Shown here: one piece after another, positions 26,652 to 35,620 of the stretch
Layout: every line of letters starts with the position of its first letter
Numbering within the stretch: position 1 is the first letter of the stretch
From: Bacteroidales bacterium UBA4231
GTDB lineage: Bacteria; Bacteroidota; Bacteroidia; Bacteroidales; UBA932
Direction of reading: 5' to 3'
Length of the DNA: 64,000 nucleotides
Assembly: GCA_002396335.1 (NCBI GenBank)
Contig: DGXN01000030.1
Coordinates: forward strand, 32,245-96,244
Position numbers and translations under genes: made by a program
The notes under the pieces: model-generated
The model's input: only the letters and a program-made list of their open reading frames with translations
Told to the model about the DNA's origin: nothing
Database searches by the model: none

Positions 26652-27178
26652 GAATCATCGGCGGAACACTGAAAGGCAAGACCATCCTGCCCCCTCCCGG
26701 CTACAAAGCCCGTCCTACCACGGACTTTGCCAAGGAGGGCCTGTTCAATATCCTGGACAACGAATACGAGTTCGAGGACCTGAAAGTCCTGGACCTGTTC
26801 GGCGGCACGGGCTCCATCGCCTTCGAATTCGCCTCCCGGGGTGCCTCCCGGGTCTACTGCGTGGAAATGGCCCGCGAAAACGCCTCCTTCATCAAGACGG
26901 AAGCCGCGCGGCTGGGCCTGGGGAATGTCACCATGGTCCGGGACAATGTCTTTGACTTCCTCCCCATCTGCCACGAAAAGTTCGACCTCATCTTCGCCGA
27001 CCCTCCCTACGCCCTGGAAGGCCTGGAAACCCTTCCGGATCAGATTTTCTCCCATGACCTCCTGCATCCTGGCTGCTATTTCATCCTGGAGCACGGGGGA
27101 GAGCACAGTTTCCAGACGCATCCCCGTTTTGTCAAGGAGCGCCATTACGGCCGTGTCCATTTCAGCTTTTTCGAATAG
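26648..27178 (+). CDS. rsmD: 16S rRNA (guanine966-N2)-methyltransferase RsmD
   Basis: 176-residue SAM-dependent methyltransferase acting on 16S rRNA during 30S assembly. Family hallmarks: N-terminal RIIGGTLKGKTI, RPTTDFAKEGLFNIL, the SAM-binding VLDLFGGTGS (motif I) and the catalytic DPPY in FDLIFADPPYAL. Length is as in E. coli RsmD (198) minus short termini. Starts inside the stop of the DUF3822 gene (ATGA) and ends 2 nt before cstA, so it is transcribed with both. Confidence 0.94.
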   Translation: MRIIGGTLKGKTILPPPGYKARPTTDFAKEGLFNILDNEYEFEDLKVLDLFGGTGSIAFEFASRGASRVYCVEMARENASFIKTEAARLGLGNVTMVRDNVFDFLPICHEKFDLIFADPPYALEGLETLPDQIFSHDLLHPGCYFILEHGGEHSFQTHPRFVKERHYGRVHFSFFE

Positions 27179-27180
27179 CT

Positions 27181-28632
27181 ATGGTTTCATTTCTTGTCAG
27201 TATCCTGGCCCTGGTCCTGGGCTACCTGGTTTACGGAAGATTCGTAGACCGTGTCTTCGGTCCGGATCCGTTGCGTCCCACGCCCGCTGTCAGCAAGGCC
27301 GACGGCGTTGACTACATCGCCCTCCCCACCTGGAAGGTGTACATGATCCAGTTCCTGAACATTGCCGGAACGGGTCCCATCTTCGGCGCCATCATGGGCG
27401 CCAAATTCGGCCCGGCCAGCTATCTGTGGATTGTTTTCGGCTGCATTTTCGCTGGCGCCGTCCATGACTACATGTGCGGCATGCTGTCGGTGCGCCACGG
27501 GGGTGCCGGATTCCCGGAACTGGTGGGACAGTATCTGGGCCAGCGCACGAAGAAGGTCATGCTGGTGTTTTCCATCGTCCTGCTGCTTCTGGTGGGCACC
27601 GTGTTCGTGTACAGCCCGGCCCTCATCCTCGGAGATGTGGCCGGAGACGGTTCCCGTACCTCCATCATGCTGTGGGTGGGTGCCATCTTCCTCTATTATG
27701 TAGTGGCTACGCTTCTGCCCATCGACAAGCTCATCGGCAAGGTGTATCCCGTCTTTGCGTTCGCCCTGCTTTTCATGGCCGCCGCGTTGATGGTGTGCCT
27801 CTTTGTCAAGTGGCCCTCGCTTCCGGAAATCTGGGACGGACTGGGCGGCTGGTCGGAACAGGCCGGCCTTAAGGACCAGCCCATCTTCCCCTGCCTTTTC
27901 ATTACCATCGCCTGCGGCGCCATTTCCGGCTTCCACGCCACCCAGAGCCCGCTGATGGCGCGTTGCATCCAGAACGAGAAACTGGGCCGTCCGGTCTTCT
28001 ACGGCTCCATGATCACGGAAGGCCTTGTGGCACTGATCTGGGCGGCTGTGTCGTCCTGGTTCTTCTTCGACGGCGGTGCGGCCGAAGTGGGCTCCGACCT
28101 GGGTGCCGCCGCGCCCACCGTGGTTACCAAGGTGTCTGAAAACTGGCTCGGCCTTCTGGGCGGCATCCTCGCCATCCTGGGTGTGGTCGCGGCTCCCATC
28201 ACTTCCGGCGATACGGCCTTCCGCAGCGCCCGCCTCATCATCGCCGACTTCCTGCACCTGGAACAGAAAAAACTCCACAGCCGCCTGTGGATCGCCCTCC
28301 CGCTGTTTGTGGGCAGCGCTTTCCTGCTGTGGTACAATATTGCCGACGCCAACGGTTTCAACACCATCTGGCGCTACTTCGGCTGGAGCAACCAGACCCT
28401 CGCGGTGTTCATGCTCTGGACCGCGACCGTGTATCTGTACCTCCGCAACCCCGGAAAGGCCTACTACCTGATTACGCTCCTGCCGGCACTGTTCATGAGC
28501 GCCGTCTGCGTTACCTTTATCCTGGTGGACAAGATTGGCCTGCGGCTGCCGCAGGAACTTGCGCCCTGGTTCGGCCTGGGAACTGTCCTTGTCGCCGCCT
28601 TCCTCTGGTGGCGCTGGGCAGCAAAGCATTGA
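27181..28632 (+). CDS. CstA-family carbon-starvation/pyruvate-peptide transporter (short form)
   Basis: 483-residue polytopic inner-membrane protein of the CstA/BtsT family (peptide or pyruvate uptake under carbon limitation). The conserved start GYLVYGRF, ALPTWKVYMIQFLNIAGTGPI, and the SYLWIVFGCIFAGAVHDY stretch are diagnostic; about 13 hydrophobic segments. It is the short type (about 480 aa) common in Bacteroidota and Firmicutes rather than the about 700-aa E. coli form. Starts 2 nt after rsmD. Substrate in this lineage is unknown. Confidence 0.9.
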   Translation: MVSFLVSILALVLGYLVYGRFVDRVFGPDPLRPTPAVSKADGVDYIALPTWKVYMIQFLNIAGTGPIFGAIMGAKFGPASYLWIVFGCIFAGAVHDYMCGMLSVRHGGAGFPELVGQYLGQRTKKVMLVFSIVLLLLVGTVFVYSPALILGDVAGDGSRTSIMLWVGAIFLYYVVATLLPIDKLIGKVYPVFAFALLFMAAALMVCLFVKWPSLPEIWDGLGGWSEQAGLKDQPIFPCLFITIACGAISGFHATQSPLMARCIQNEKLGRPVFYGSMITEGLVALIWAAVSSWFFFDGGAAEVGSDLGAAAPTVVTKVSENWLGLLGGILAILGVVAAPITSGDTAFRSARLIIADFLHLEQKKLHSRLWIALPLFVGSAFLLWYNIADANGFNTIWRYFGWSNQTLAVFMLWTATVYLYLRNPGKAYYLITLLPALFMSAVCVTFILVDKIGLRLPQELAPWFGLGTVLVAAFLWWRWAAKH

Positions 28633-28661
28633 TTGATTAACAAATAATTAGTGTCCATAGT

Positions 28662-30299
28662 ATGTTAGACAAAGAAAGAGGGCTGTATGTTGCCCACAGT
28701 GAAAACGGTCCCATCTCTCTGGTGGGGAAGATGATCAACCGCCACGGCCTCATTGCCGGCGCCACCGGTACCGGTAAAACCGTCACCCTGCAGGTGCTGG
28801 CCGAAACCTTCTGCCAGGCTGGCATCCCCTGCTTCATGGCCGACATGAAAGGCGACCTGAGCGGTATCTCGCAGGTGGGCAGACTCTCCAGCTTCATTGA
28901 GAAACGTCTTCCTGAATTCGGCATCTCCGACCCCCAGTTCCAGGCCTGCCCCGTCCGCTTCTTCGACGTCTACGGCGAGCAGGGCCACCCCATGCGCTCC
29001 ACCATTTCCCGCATGGGCCCCGAGATGCTGGGCCGTCTGATGGACCTGAATGAGACCCAGACCGGCGTCCTGAACATCGTCTTCAAGATTGCCGACGACA
29101 ACGGCCTCCTCCTGATCGACCTGAAGGACCTCCGTGCCATGCTCAACTTTGTGGGCCAGAACGCAGCGGAGTACACCACCCAGTACGGCAATGTGACATC
29201 GGCCTCGGTGGGTGCCATCCAGCGCGCCCTGCTGGCCCTGGAAAACCAAGGGGCCGACAAGTTCTTCGGCGAGCCGGACTTCGACATCTACGACCTTCTG
29301 CAGTGCGAAGGCGGCAAGGGCATCATGAATGTCCTCGCGGCCGACCGGCTCATGCTCCAGCCCAAACTCTACTCCACCTTCCTGCTGTGGCTCCTGTCGG
29401 AACTCTACGCCACCCTTCCCGAGGTGGGCGACATGGATCTTCCCAAGCTGGTGTTCTTCTTTGACGAGGCGCACATGCTCTTTGAAGGCACCTCCAAGGC
29501 CCTGACCGACAAGATCGAACAGGTCATCCGCCTGATCCGCTCCAAGGGAGTGGGCATCTATTTCATCACCCAGAGCCCGACCGACATCCCGTCCAATATC
29601 CTCGGCCAGCTGGGCAACCGCGTCCAGCACGCCCTCCGCGCCTACAGCCCGCAGGACCAGAAAGCCGTGAAAGTGGCCGCCGACACCTTCCGCGCCAATC
29701 CGGCCTTCAAGACCTACGACACCCTTCTGGAACTCGGCACCGGCGAAGCCCTTGTCTCCTTCCTGGATGAAAAAGGCACTCCTGCTATCGTCGAGCGTGC
29801 CAAGATCCTCTTCCCGCTGAGCCAGATCGGCGCCATTACCGAGGACCAGCGCGCTGACATCGTGAAGCGCAGCCGCCTCTACGGCCGCTACGACCATCCC
29901 GTCGACCGGGAAAGCGCCTACGAACTGATCACCGCCGCCACCGAGGAGGCCGAGCGTCAGAAAGCGGAGATTGAAGCTGCCGAAGAGGCCGAAAAGCAGG
30001 CCGCCATCCAGGCCAAGGAAGAGGCCCGGGCCGCCAAAGAAGCGGAAAAGGCAGAAAAGGAGAAGGCGAAAAAGGCCAAGAACAGCATTGCCTCCAAAGT
30101 GCTGCGGAGCGTACTCACTGCTGTTACGGGTGTGGCTGCTGCCGCTGCCGCCGACGCCGTCACGGGCGCTGTCACCGGCACCAAGAAGAAGAGCACCACT
30201 TCCACCACCAAGAAGGCTGTGACCAAGGCCACCAAGAGCGCTACGACCACCCTTACCCGGGAGCTCACCCGCAGCATTCTGGGAAATCTGATAAAATAG
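28662..30299 (+). CDS. HerA-like P-loop ATPase (DUF853 family)
   Basis: 545-residue HerA/FtsK-like ATPase. Walker A GATGTGKT at 33-40 and Walker B FFFDEAHMLFEG, with ITQSPTDIPSNILGQLGNR after it, match the DUF853 'helicase HerA-like C-terminal' family. The last about 130 residues are unusual: an Ala/Glu/Lys-rich coiled-coil (about 420-470), then an Ala/Gly segment that could insert in a membrane (VTGVAAAAAADAVTGAVTG) and a Thr/Lys-rich tail. Preceded by a 29-nt gap from cstA and convergent with mazG. DNA translocase/helicase activity is inferred from the fold; no NurA partner is nearby. Confidence 0.88.
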   Translation: MLDKERGLYVAHSENGPISLVGKMINRHGLIAGATGTGKTVTLQVLAETFCQAGIPCFMADMKGDLSGISQVGRLSSFIEKRLPEFGISDPQFQACPVRFFDVYGEQGHPMRSTISRMGPEMLGRLMDLNETQTGVLNIVFKIADDNGLLLIDLKDLRAMLNFVGQNAAEYTTQYGNVTSASVGAIQRALLALENQGADKFFGEPDFDIYDLLQCEGGKGIMNVLAADRLMLQPKLYSTFLLWLLSELYATLPEVGDMDLPKLVFFFDEAHMLFEGTSKALTDKIEQVIRLIRSKGVGIYFITQSPTDIPSNILGQLGNRVQHALRAYSPQDQKAVKVAADTFRANPAFKTYDTLLELGTGEALVSFLDEKGTPAIVERAKILFPLSQIGAITEDQRADIVKRSRLYGRYDHPVDRESAYELITAATEEAERQKAEIEAAEEAEKQAAIQAKEEARAAKEAEKAEKEKAKKAKNSIASKVLRSVLTAVTGVAAAAAADAVTGAVTGTKKKSTTSTTKKAVTKATKSATTTLTRELTRSILGNLIK

Positions 30300-30315
30300 T
30301 TCAGGGGGTTATCCG

Positions 30316-31095
30316 TCAGAGGCCTTTTTCCTTGGCCTCGTTCCAAAGGGCATCCATCTGAGAGAGAGTCATCTCGCTCAGGCGGCGGCCCTTTTTCAGG
30401 GTTTCCGCCTCGACGTAATTGAAGCGGCGGCGGAATTTTTCCGAACTGCGGTTCAGGGCGGCCTCCGGGTCTACGCCATACAGGCGGGCGGCGTTGATGA
30501 CGGCGAAGAGTAGGTCGCCGAACTCGCCTTCGAGTTCATCGGCCGGGGCTTCGGAGACTTCTTTGTACTCCTCGGCCACTTTGGCCCAGACGTCTTCTTT
30601 CTTTTCCCAGTCGAAGCCGCACCCGCGGGCTTTTTCCTGCATGGAAAGGGCTTTGAGGATGGCCGGCATTGCTTTTGGAATGCCGCCCATCACGGTCTTG
30701 TTGCCGCCCTTTTCCTTCGCTTTCACCAGTTCCCAGGTGTCGGCAATCTCCTTGGCCGATGTGGGCTTCCCCGCATCCGGTCCAAACACATGCGGGTGGC
30801 GGAAGACCATCTTGTCACAGATTTTCTGGAGGCAGTCGGCAATGTCAAAAGCCCCTTCTTCCTCCCCGATACAGGCGTAGAACACCATGTGGTACAACAG
30901 GTCGCCGATCTCCTTGGCCGTACCCTGCCGGTCTCCTTCCAGGATAGTGTCCGACAGCTCGTACACTTCCTCCTCCGTCATGGGGCGGATGGAATCCATG
31001 GTCTGGGCAGCGTTCCAGGGGCACTTTACCCTGAGGGTGTCCATAATGTCCAGTAATCGGCCAAAGGCGGCGAGTTTTTCTTCCCTTGTATGCAT
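30316..31095 (-). CDS. mazG: Nucleoside triphosphate pyrophosphohydrolase MazG
   Basis: 259-residue tandem-domain MazG, which hydrolyses (d)NTPs to monophosphates and can lower ppGpp signalling. The first domain holds the acidic helix TEEEVYELSDTILEGD and KEIGDLLYHMVFYA; the second has EEYKEVSEA and GDLLFAVINAARLYGVDPE, giving the paired ExxE...D metal-binding helices. ATG 31095 is preferred over a TTG eight codons upstream, because a -7 box (31124-31117) would place transcription start between them. Length matches E. coli MazG (263). Confidence 0.92.
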   Translation of the reverse strand: MHTREEKLAAFGRLLDIMDTLRVKCPWNAAQTMDSIRPMTEEEVYELSDTILEGDRQGTAKEIGDLLYHMVFYACIGEEEGAFDIADCLQKICDKMVFRHPHVFGPDAGKPTSAKEIADTWELVKAKEKGGNKTVMGGIPKAMPAILKALSMQEKARGCGFDWEKKEDVWAKVAEEYKEVSEAPADELEGEFGDLLFAVINAARLYGVDPEAALNRSSEKFRRRFNYVEAETLKKGRRLSEMTLSQMDALWNEAKEKGL

Positions 31096-31116
31096 GGTTC
31101 GGTTTTTTTTGCTGCG

Positions 31117-31124
31117 CAAAGATA
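31117..31124 (-). promoter_or_regulatory. -7 box of mazG
   Basis: Minus-strand TATCTTTG at 31124-31117, 21 nt before the ATG at 31095; it supports that start over the upstream TTG at 31119, which would overlap the -7 box. Confidence 0.55.
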
Positions 31125-31181
31125 CAACATTTTATGCTTATTCTCACCTAACGCCGGATAATTACCCTCCCTCCTCCCCAC

Positions 31182-31270
31182 TGCGGTAAGCAGTACATTT
31201 TCTGTCCTGCTTACCGCAAAAAGGGGGTGTTTTTGCGGTAAGTGAGACATGAATTGTCCCGTTTACCGCA
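31182..31270. repeat. Two palindromic units built from four TGCGGTAA copies
   Basis: In the mazG/CoA-transferase intergenic region. Unit 1: TGCGGTAAGCAG (31182-31193) and its exact reverse complement CTGCTTACCGCA (31207-31218), 13-nt loop. Unit 2: TGCGGTAA (31234-31241) and TTACCGCA (31263-31270). Four copies of one 8-mer in alternating orientation within 89 bp, not accounted for by coding sequence. Could be a dispersed palindromic repeat or an operator cluster. Confidence 0.7.
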
Positions 31271-31340
31271 CTCGGTGCGGATTGCGGGGTTGCCGGTGTG
31301 AATTCCTGAAGACAATGAACATTATAAGAACAAATTGTGT

Positions 31341-31348
31341 TATATTTG
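31341..31348 (+). promoter_or_regulatory. -7 box of the CoA-transferase gene
   Basis: TATATTTG at 31341-31348, 8 nt before the ATG at 31357; no TTG at ideal -33 distance. The proximity would leave a leader of only a few bases and rules out starts further upstream. Confidence 0.5.
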
Positions 31349-31356
31349 TCCGTCAA

Positions 31357-32628
31357 ATGTCCAAACTTGCCTTCATAAGTGCCGATGAAGCCGTCCGTTC
31401 AGTCCGGAGCGGTGACCACATCCATCTTTCCAGCATCGCCAGCGTGCCGCACATCCTCATTGAGGCGCTGTGCCGCCGTGCCGGTGAATTGCGGGACGTA
31501 CACTTCCACCATTTCCATACGGAGGGCCTGGCACCGTACGGATCGGCCGAATTCCGGGAGGCGTTTTTCGACCAGGGGTTCTTTGTGGGGCCCAACCTTC
31601 GGCCTTCCGTGAATGAAGGCGTGGCGGACTACATCCCCACCAACCTTTTCGAGACCCAGCTGATGTACCGCACCGGCGCCCTTCCGTGCGACGTGGCTCT
31701 GGTACAGGTGTCTGAGCCGGTGGACGGAATGGTGTCGCTGGGCACCTCGGTGGACTGCTCCGTCGCCGCATTGGAAGTGGCCTGGGAACGAATCGCGGTG
31801 GTGAATCCCAACGTTCCCTTCTCTTATGGCAACCTGATCTCCCTGGACCGTTTCACCGCCCTGGTGGCCGACGACCGTCCCCTCATCACCAGCACTTATG
31901 CCAGCCCTTCCGCTACCGATATGGAGATTGGCCGACGCTGTGCGGAACTCATCCCCGACGGAGCCTGCCTGCAGATGGGCATCGGCGCCATGCCTAACGC
32001 CATTTGTGCCGGCTTGGGAGCCCATAAGCATCTGGGCTTGCATACGGAAATGTTTTCGGACGGGGCGCTGGCTTTGATCCGGAGCGGGGTCATCGACGGC
32101 TCGGCAAAGGCTATCGACCGGGGACAGATCGTAGCGTCGTTCCTGCTGGGGTCCGACGCCGTGTACCGTTTCATCGACCGCAATCCTGCCGTCCAGATGC
32201 GGGACATCGCCTACACCAACGACCCCCGCATCATTGCCCGTAACCCCGGGATGGTGTCCGTCAATTCCGCCATCGAGATTGACCTTACGGGACAAGTCTG
32301 TGCCGATTCCATCGGCCCCCGGATTTACTCCGGTGCTGGCGGACAACTGGATTTCGTGCGTGGGGCAAAGCTTTCGAAGGGCGGGAAAGCCATTATTGCC
32401 ATGGCGTCCCGGACGGCCAAAGGGCAGCCGAAGATTGTCCCCGTGCTTCGTCCCGGTGCCGGCGTCGTCACCCCCCGGGCCGATGTCCAGTGGGTGGTCA
32501 CTGAATTCGGCGCCGTGAACCTCTATGGAAAGTCCCTCCAGGAACGCGCACGGCTCCTCATATCAATAGCGCACCCCGAGGACCGCGAGGCCCTGGAGCG
32601 CGCTGCTCTCGAACGCTTTGGCCGATGA
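31357..32628 (+). CDS. Acetyl-CoA hydrolase/transferase (4-hydroxybutyrate/acyl CoA-transferase family)
   Basis: 423-residue class I CoA transferase that moves CoA between acyl groups and acetate/butyrate-type acids. GDHIHLSSIASVPH near the N-terminus and VQVSEPVDGMVSLGTSVD are typical; GLHTEMFSDGALALI contains the expected catalytic Glu (Glu231). GQVCADSIGPRIYSGAGGQLDF and EFGAVNLYGKSLQERA are C-terminal hallmarks. ATG 31357 was chosen over an upstream frame extension because the -7 box sits at 31341-31348. Role: short-chain fatty acid production or use. It stands alone, downstream of the palindromic repeats. Confidence 0.9.
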   Translation: MSKLAFISADEAVRSVRSGDHIHLSSIASVPHILIEALCRRAGELRDVHFHHFHTEGLAPYGSAEFREAFFDQGFFVGPNLRPSVNEGVADYIPTNLFETQLMYRTGALPCDVALVQVSEPVDGMVSLGTSVDCSVAALEVAWERIAVVNPNVPFSYGNLISLDRFTALVADDRPLITSTYASPSATDMEIGRRCAELIPDGACLQMGIGAMPNAICAGLGAHKHLGLHTEMFSDGALALIRSGVIDGSAKAIDRGQIVASFLLGSDAVYRFIDRNPAVQMRDIAYTNDPRIIARNPGMVSVNSAIEIDLTGQVCADSIGPRIYSGAGGQLDFVRGAKLSKGGKAIIAMASRTAKGQPKIVPVLRPGAGVVTPRADVQWVVTEFGAVNLYGKSLQERARLLISIAHPEDREALERAALERFGR

Positions 32629-32665
32629 ACGTTTGGAACGAGGGCCAAAGCTAAGTGACTGTATT

Positions 32666-33916
32666 TTACTGTTTTGCGCCGATAAAGAGGATGGCGTTTG
32701 AGCCGGTTTCGCGGATCATGAAAAGGAAGGGCCGGTTTGCAGTGAACGCTATGGGGTCATTGGGCGAACCACCTGAGGTTATCTCCATCATCACCACGGT
32801 CACGGCGGCAGCTTCTGACCCTTTTTCATTCACGGACAGGAAAGCCTTCTGTAAAATGTTATCTATGGTGAGATTTTTACTGGAAAGGCCGGAGAAATCC
32901 GCCTGACGGGTGAAGATGATAGGAGCGCCCATGTCAGTCAGCGAATTCTTAATCTGCTCTTTGGACGAATAGATTATCTCGAAACGAGGCATTTTTACGG
33001 AAACCGTTGTCCCGTATGAAACGCCGTTTTTCCCAATGGAGGAGAGCAGTTTCTTTCCCTGGGCCGATTTCAGCGAAACAAGCGCCTGATCCAGTGTTTT
33101 GCCCTCGTCGGGAAGGATGACGACAAAATCATAGATTCCGTTGCTGTAAGGGATGCTGAGGAGTTGAACGCCTTCGCCCTGGGCGTAGCTAAAGGGAGCG
33201 GTCTTGGTGAAAAACTGTGCGTCTTTGGCGCCGGACGTGCCATAGAAGGGCTCTGTAACCAGTTCTTTGTCAAACTCAACGCCCCAAGGCGCATTAAAGT
33301 AAAGAGCATTGGTAAGCAGCACCGGACCTTTGAGTTTCATGCCTTCCGGAATGGTGTCAGGGATCTTGTTCCAAGTATGGTCTGCGCCCCATTTGTTGAC
33401 GCGCTGCCGAACGGCTGCGGCGTCGGAAAAGTCCACGCTGAAAGCCTCTGCATTGAGATAGGTGGCCATATTATCCTCATAGGACTTCTTGATGGGGAAG
33501 GTCTGGTCGGCCCAGATGGCGTTGGCGGATGCGAGTTTCACATTCTCGTCTGCGGTGAGAAGCCGGCCGATAACCGCCTGGTAGTAAGCGGCGACCTGCT
33601 CTTGCGTAGCGTCCTCCAAACCCTGAACCTTGGCAATTTGCCTGGCGGTCTCGCCTTCGGCTCCGAGTTCGCACATGGTCAGGGCAAGGGACAGGCTCAT
33701 CGGCGAAAATGCGATGTCTGTATTCGGCTGATAGAGCCGGGAGAAGACTTCAAGCCCGAAGTCTTCGACAGCGTTGCTCAGATCCAACTGCGCTTTAGTG
33801 AGTACCGGCGCACTGTCGGGAATGACAAATTCACCGGGTGCTGCGTTGTTATCCTTCCCGCATGAAACGAAGACGGAAACAGATAGGATTGTAAGGAGGA
33901 AGAATCTCGTTTTCAT
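32666..33916 (-). CDS. Serpin-family serine-protease inhibitor lipoprotein
   Basis: 416 residues. Signal peptide with FVSC (Cys about residue 19) predicts a lipoprotein. The rest is a complete serpin fold: NAIWADQTFPIKKSY, a VLLTNALYFNAPW strand, and near the C-terminus the hinge VNEKGSEAAAVTVV followed by PNDPIAFTANRPFLFMIRE. Counting from the hinge Glu as P17 places P1-P1' near Thr-Ser in MMEITSGG, a non-basic site suggesting inhibition of elastase- or chymotrypsin-like proteases. Gut bacterial serpins are thought to neutralise host or rival proteases; that role is inferred. Monocistronic with its own -7 box. Confidence 0.93.
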   Translation of the reverse strand: MKTRFFLLTILSVSVFVSCGKDNNAAPGEFVIPDSAPVLTKAQLDLSNAVEDFGLEVFSRLYQPNTDIAFSPMSLSLALTMCELGAEGETARQIAKVQGLEDATQEQVAAYYQAVIGRLLTADENVKLASANAIWADQTFPIKKSYEDNMATYLNAEAFSVDFSDAAAVRQRVNKWGADHTWNKIPDTIPEGMKLKGPVLLTNALYFNAPWGVEFDKELVTEPFYGTSGAKDAQFFTKTAPFSYAQGEGVQLLSIPYSNGIYDFVVILPDEGKTLDQALVSLKSAQGKKLLSSIGKNGVSYGTTVSVKMPRFEIIYSSKEQIKNSLTDMGAPIIFTRQADFSGLSSKNLTIDNILQKAFLSVNEKGSEAAAVTVVMMEITSGGSPNDPIAFTANRPFLFMIRETGSNAILFIGAKQ

Positions 33917-33966
33917 GTGTCAAGTATTAAAGACTCATAGTCGTTGCCGATGGTTAAACATGTCCG

Positions 33967-33974
33967 CAAAAATA
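33967..33974 (-). promoter_or_regulatory. -7 box of the serpin gene
   Basis: Minus-strand TATTTTTG at 33974-33967, about 50 nt before the ATG at 33916; no clear -33 TTG. Confidence 0.4.
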
Positions 33975-34037
33975 CTAAATAATTCGTTTTGAAAAAAGGC
34001 GGCAGAGGGAGGGGATGGGTATCTGATGGATTTTTAT

Positions 34038-34045
34038 TATCTTTG
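34038..34045 (+). promoter_or_regulatory. -7 box of prfA-queF
   Basis: TATCTTTG at 34038-34045, 20 nt before the prfA ATG at 34066. A -33 TTG at 19-21 nt is not evident. Confidence 0.5.
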
Positions 34046-34065
34046 CAGGCTGAAACAGAATATTT

Positions 34066-35163
34066 ATGGCAGAGAATACATTGCTGGAGAAGGTATTGAG
34101 CCTTCAGGACAAATACAAGAAGCTGGAAGAGCAACTCGCGGACCCCGCAGTGATTGCGGATATGAAGAAGTTCGTCCAGCTGAACAAGGACTACAAGGAA
34201 CTGCAGCCCATCATCGCCGCCGGCCTGGAATACAAGAGGCTGGTGGACGAACTGGCCCAGGCCAAGGATATCCTCATGAACGAAAAGGACGAGGACCTCA
34301 AAGACATGGCCCGGGAAGAAATTGCCGACATTGAACCCCGGCTCCCGGAGATGGAGCAGAACATCAAGCTCCTTCTCATCCCGGCCGATCCTGACGACAG
34401 CAAGAACGCCATGGTGGAAATCCGCGGCGGCACCGGCGGTGACGAAGCTGCCATCTTTGCCGGCGACCTTTTCCGCATGTACCAGCATTTTGCCGAGCGT
34501 CGCGGCTGGAAGCTCGAAGTCACGGACCAGGCTCCCGGCACCTCCGGCGGTTACAAGCAAATTGTATTCAAGCTCTCCAGCAGCCAGGACGGCGTTTACG
34601 GCGTCATGAAATACGAGTCCGGCGTGCACCGCGTGCAGCGCGTTCCGCAGACGGAGACTCAGGGCCGCATCCAGACATCGGCCGCCTCTGTCGCCGTGTT
34701 CCCCGAGGCCGGCGAGTTCGACATCGAACTGAATCCGGCCGACATCCGCAAAGACCTCTTCTGCGCTTCCGGTCCCGGCGGCCAGGGTGTCAATACCACC
34801 TATTCGGCCGTCCGTCTCACCCACATCCCTTCGGGCATCGTGGTCCAGTGCCAGGAAGAGCGTTCCCAGCTGAAGAACCTGGACCGCGCCATGGAAGAGC
34901 TCCGTACCCGTCTGTACAACATGGAGCACCAGAAATACCTGGACGGGATCGCCGCCAAGCGCAAGACCATGGTCTCCACCGGCGACCGCAGCGCCAAGAT
35001 CCGCACCTACAATTATCCGCAGGGCCGCGTGACCGACCACCGTATCGGCTGGAGCATGTACAACCTGCCGGTGTTCATGGACGGTGACATTCAGGAATGC
35101 ATTGACCAGCTGCAGATTGCAGAGAATGCAGAGCGGCTGAAAGAAGCAGGGGAGGAGGCATAA
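34066..35163 (+). CDS. prfA: Peptide chain release factor 1 (RF1)
   Basis: 365-residue class I release factor that reads UAA/UAG and triggers peptidyl-tRNA hydrolysis. The catalytic GGQ is at residues 238-240 ([19 protein letters not shown]). The upstream stretch [23 protein letters not shown] matches the RF1 domain that holds the anticodon-like tripeptide, rather than RF2, and there is no in-frame programmed shift. Followed after 1 nt by queF. Confidence 0.96.
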   Translation: MAENTLLEKVLSLQDKYKKLEEQLADPAVIADMKKFVQLNKDYKELQPIIAAGLEYKRLVDELAQAKDILMNEKDEDLKDMAREEIADIEPRLPEMEQNIKLLLIPADPDDSKNAMVEIRGGTGGDEAAIFAGDLFRMYQHFAERRGWKLEVTDQAPGTSGGYKQIVFKLSSSQDGVYGVMKYESGVHRVQRVPQTETQGRIQTSAASVAVFPEAGEFDIELNPADIRKDLFCASGPGGQGVNTTYSAVRLTHIPSGIVVQCQEERSQLKNLDRAMEELRTRLYNMEHQKYLDGIAAKRKTMVSTGDRSAKIRTYNYPQGRVTDHRIGWSMYNLPVFMDGDIQECIDQLQIAENAERLKEAGEEA

Positions 35164-35164
35164 T

Positions 35165-35620
35165 ATGGCACGCAATCCCGAAGACCTGAAAGCGCTGGGC
35201 CACCATTCCGAGTACAGCCAGAAATATGCCCCGGAAGTGTTGGAAACCTTTGAAAACCAGCACCGGGACAACGACTACTGGGTCCGTTTCAACTGCCCGG
35301 AATTCACCACCCTCTGCCCCATTACGGGCCAGCCGGACTTTGCGGAAATCCGCATCAGCTATGTCCCGGATGTGAAAATGGTGGAATCCAAATCCCTGAA
35401 ACTGTATCTGTTCAGCTTCCGCTCCAACGGCGATTTCCACGAAGACTGCGTGAACACCATCATGAAGGACCTCGTGAAGCTGATGGACCCCAAGTACCTT
35501 GAGGTGACGGGCTTTTTCACCCCGCGCGGAGGTATCTCCATCTACCCGTACGCCAATTACGGCCGTCCGGGTACCAAATGGGAAAAACTGGCTTGGGAGC
35601 GTCTCGCCTCCCGAGAATAA
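35165..35620 (+). CDS. queF: NADPH-dependent 7-cyano-7-deazaguanine reductase QueF (YkvM type)
   Basis: 151-residue single-domain QueF that reduces preQ0 to preQ1 in queuosine synthesis. The T-fold enzyme's nucleophile Cys51 lies in [13 protein letters not shown]; the substrate-binding Glu and the family signature [18 protein letters not shown] follow. Length is that of the short B. subtilis-type enzyme. Co-transcribed with prfA (1-nt gap); its stop abuts the stop of the convergent fabZ-like gene. No other queuosine genes are in the window. Confidence 0.95.
   Translation: MARNPEDLKALGHHSEYSQKYAPEVLETFENQHRDNDYWVRFNCPEFTTLCPITGQPDFAEIRISYVPDVKMVESKSLKLYLFSFRSNGDFHEDCVNTIMKDLVKLMDPKYLEVTGFFTPRGGISIYPYANYGRPGTKWEKLAWERLASRE

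Noticed and set aside
31249..31356. 36-residue N-terminal extension of the CoA transferase
   Set aside because: It would begin inside the palindromic repeats and upstream of the -7 box; the conserved family start fits ATG 31357.
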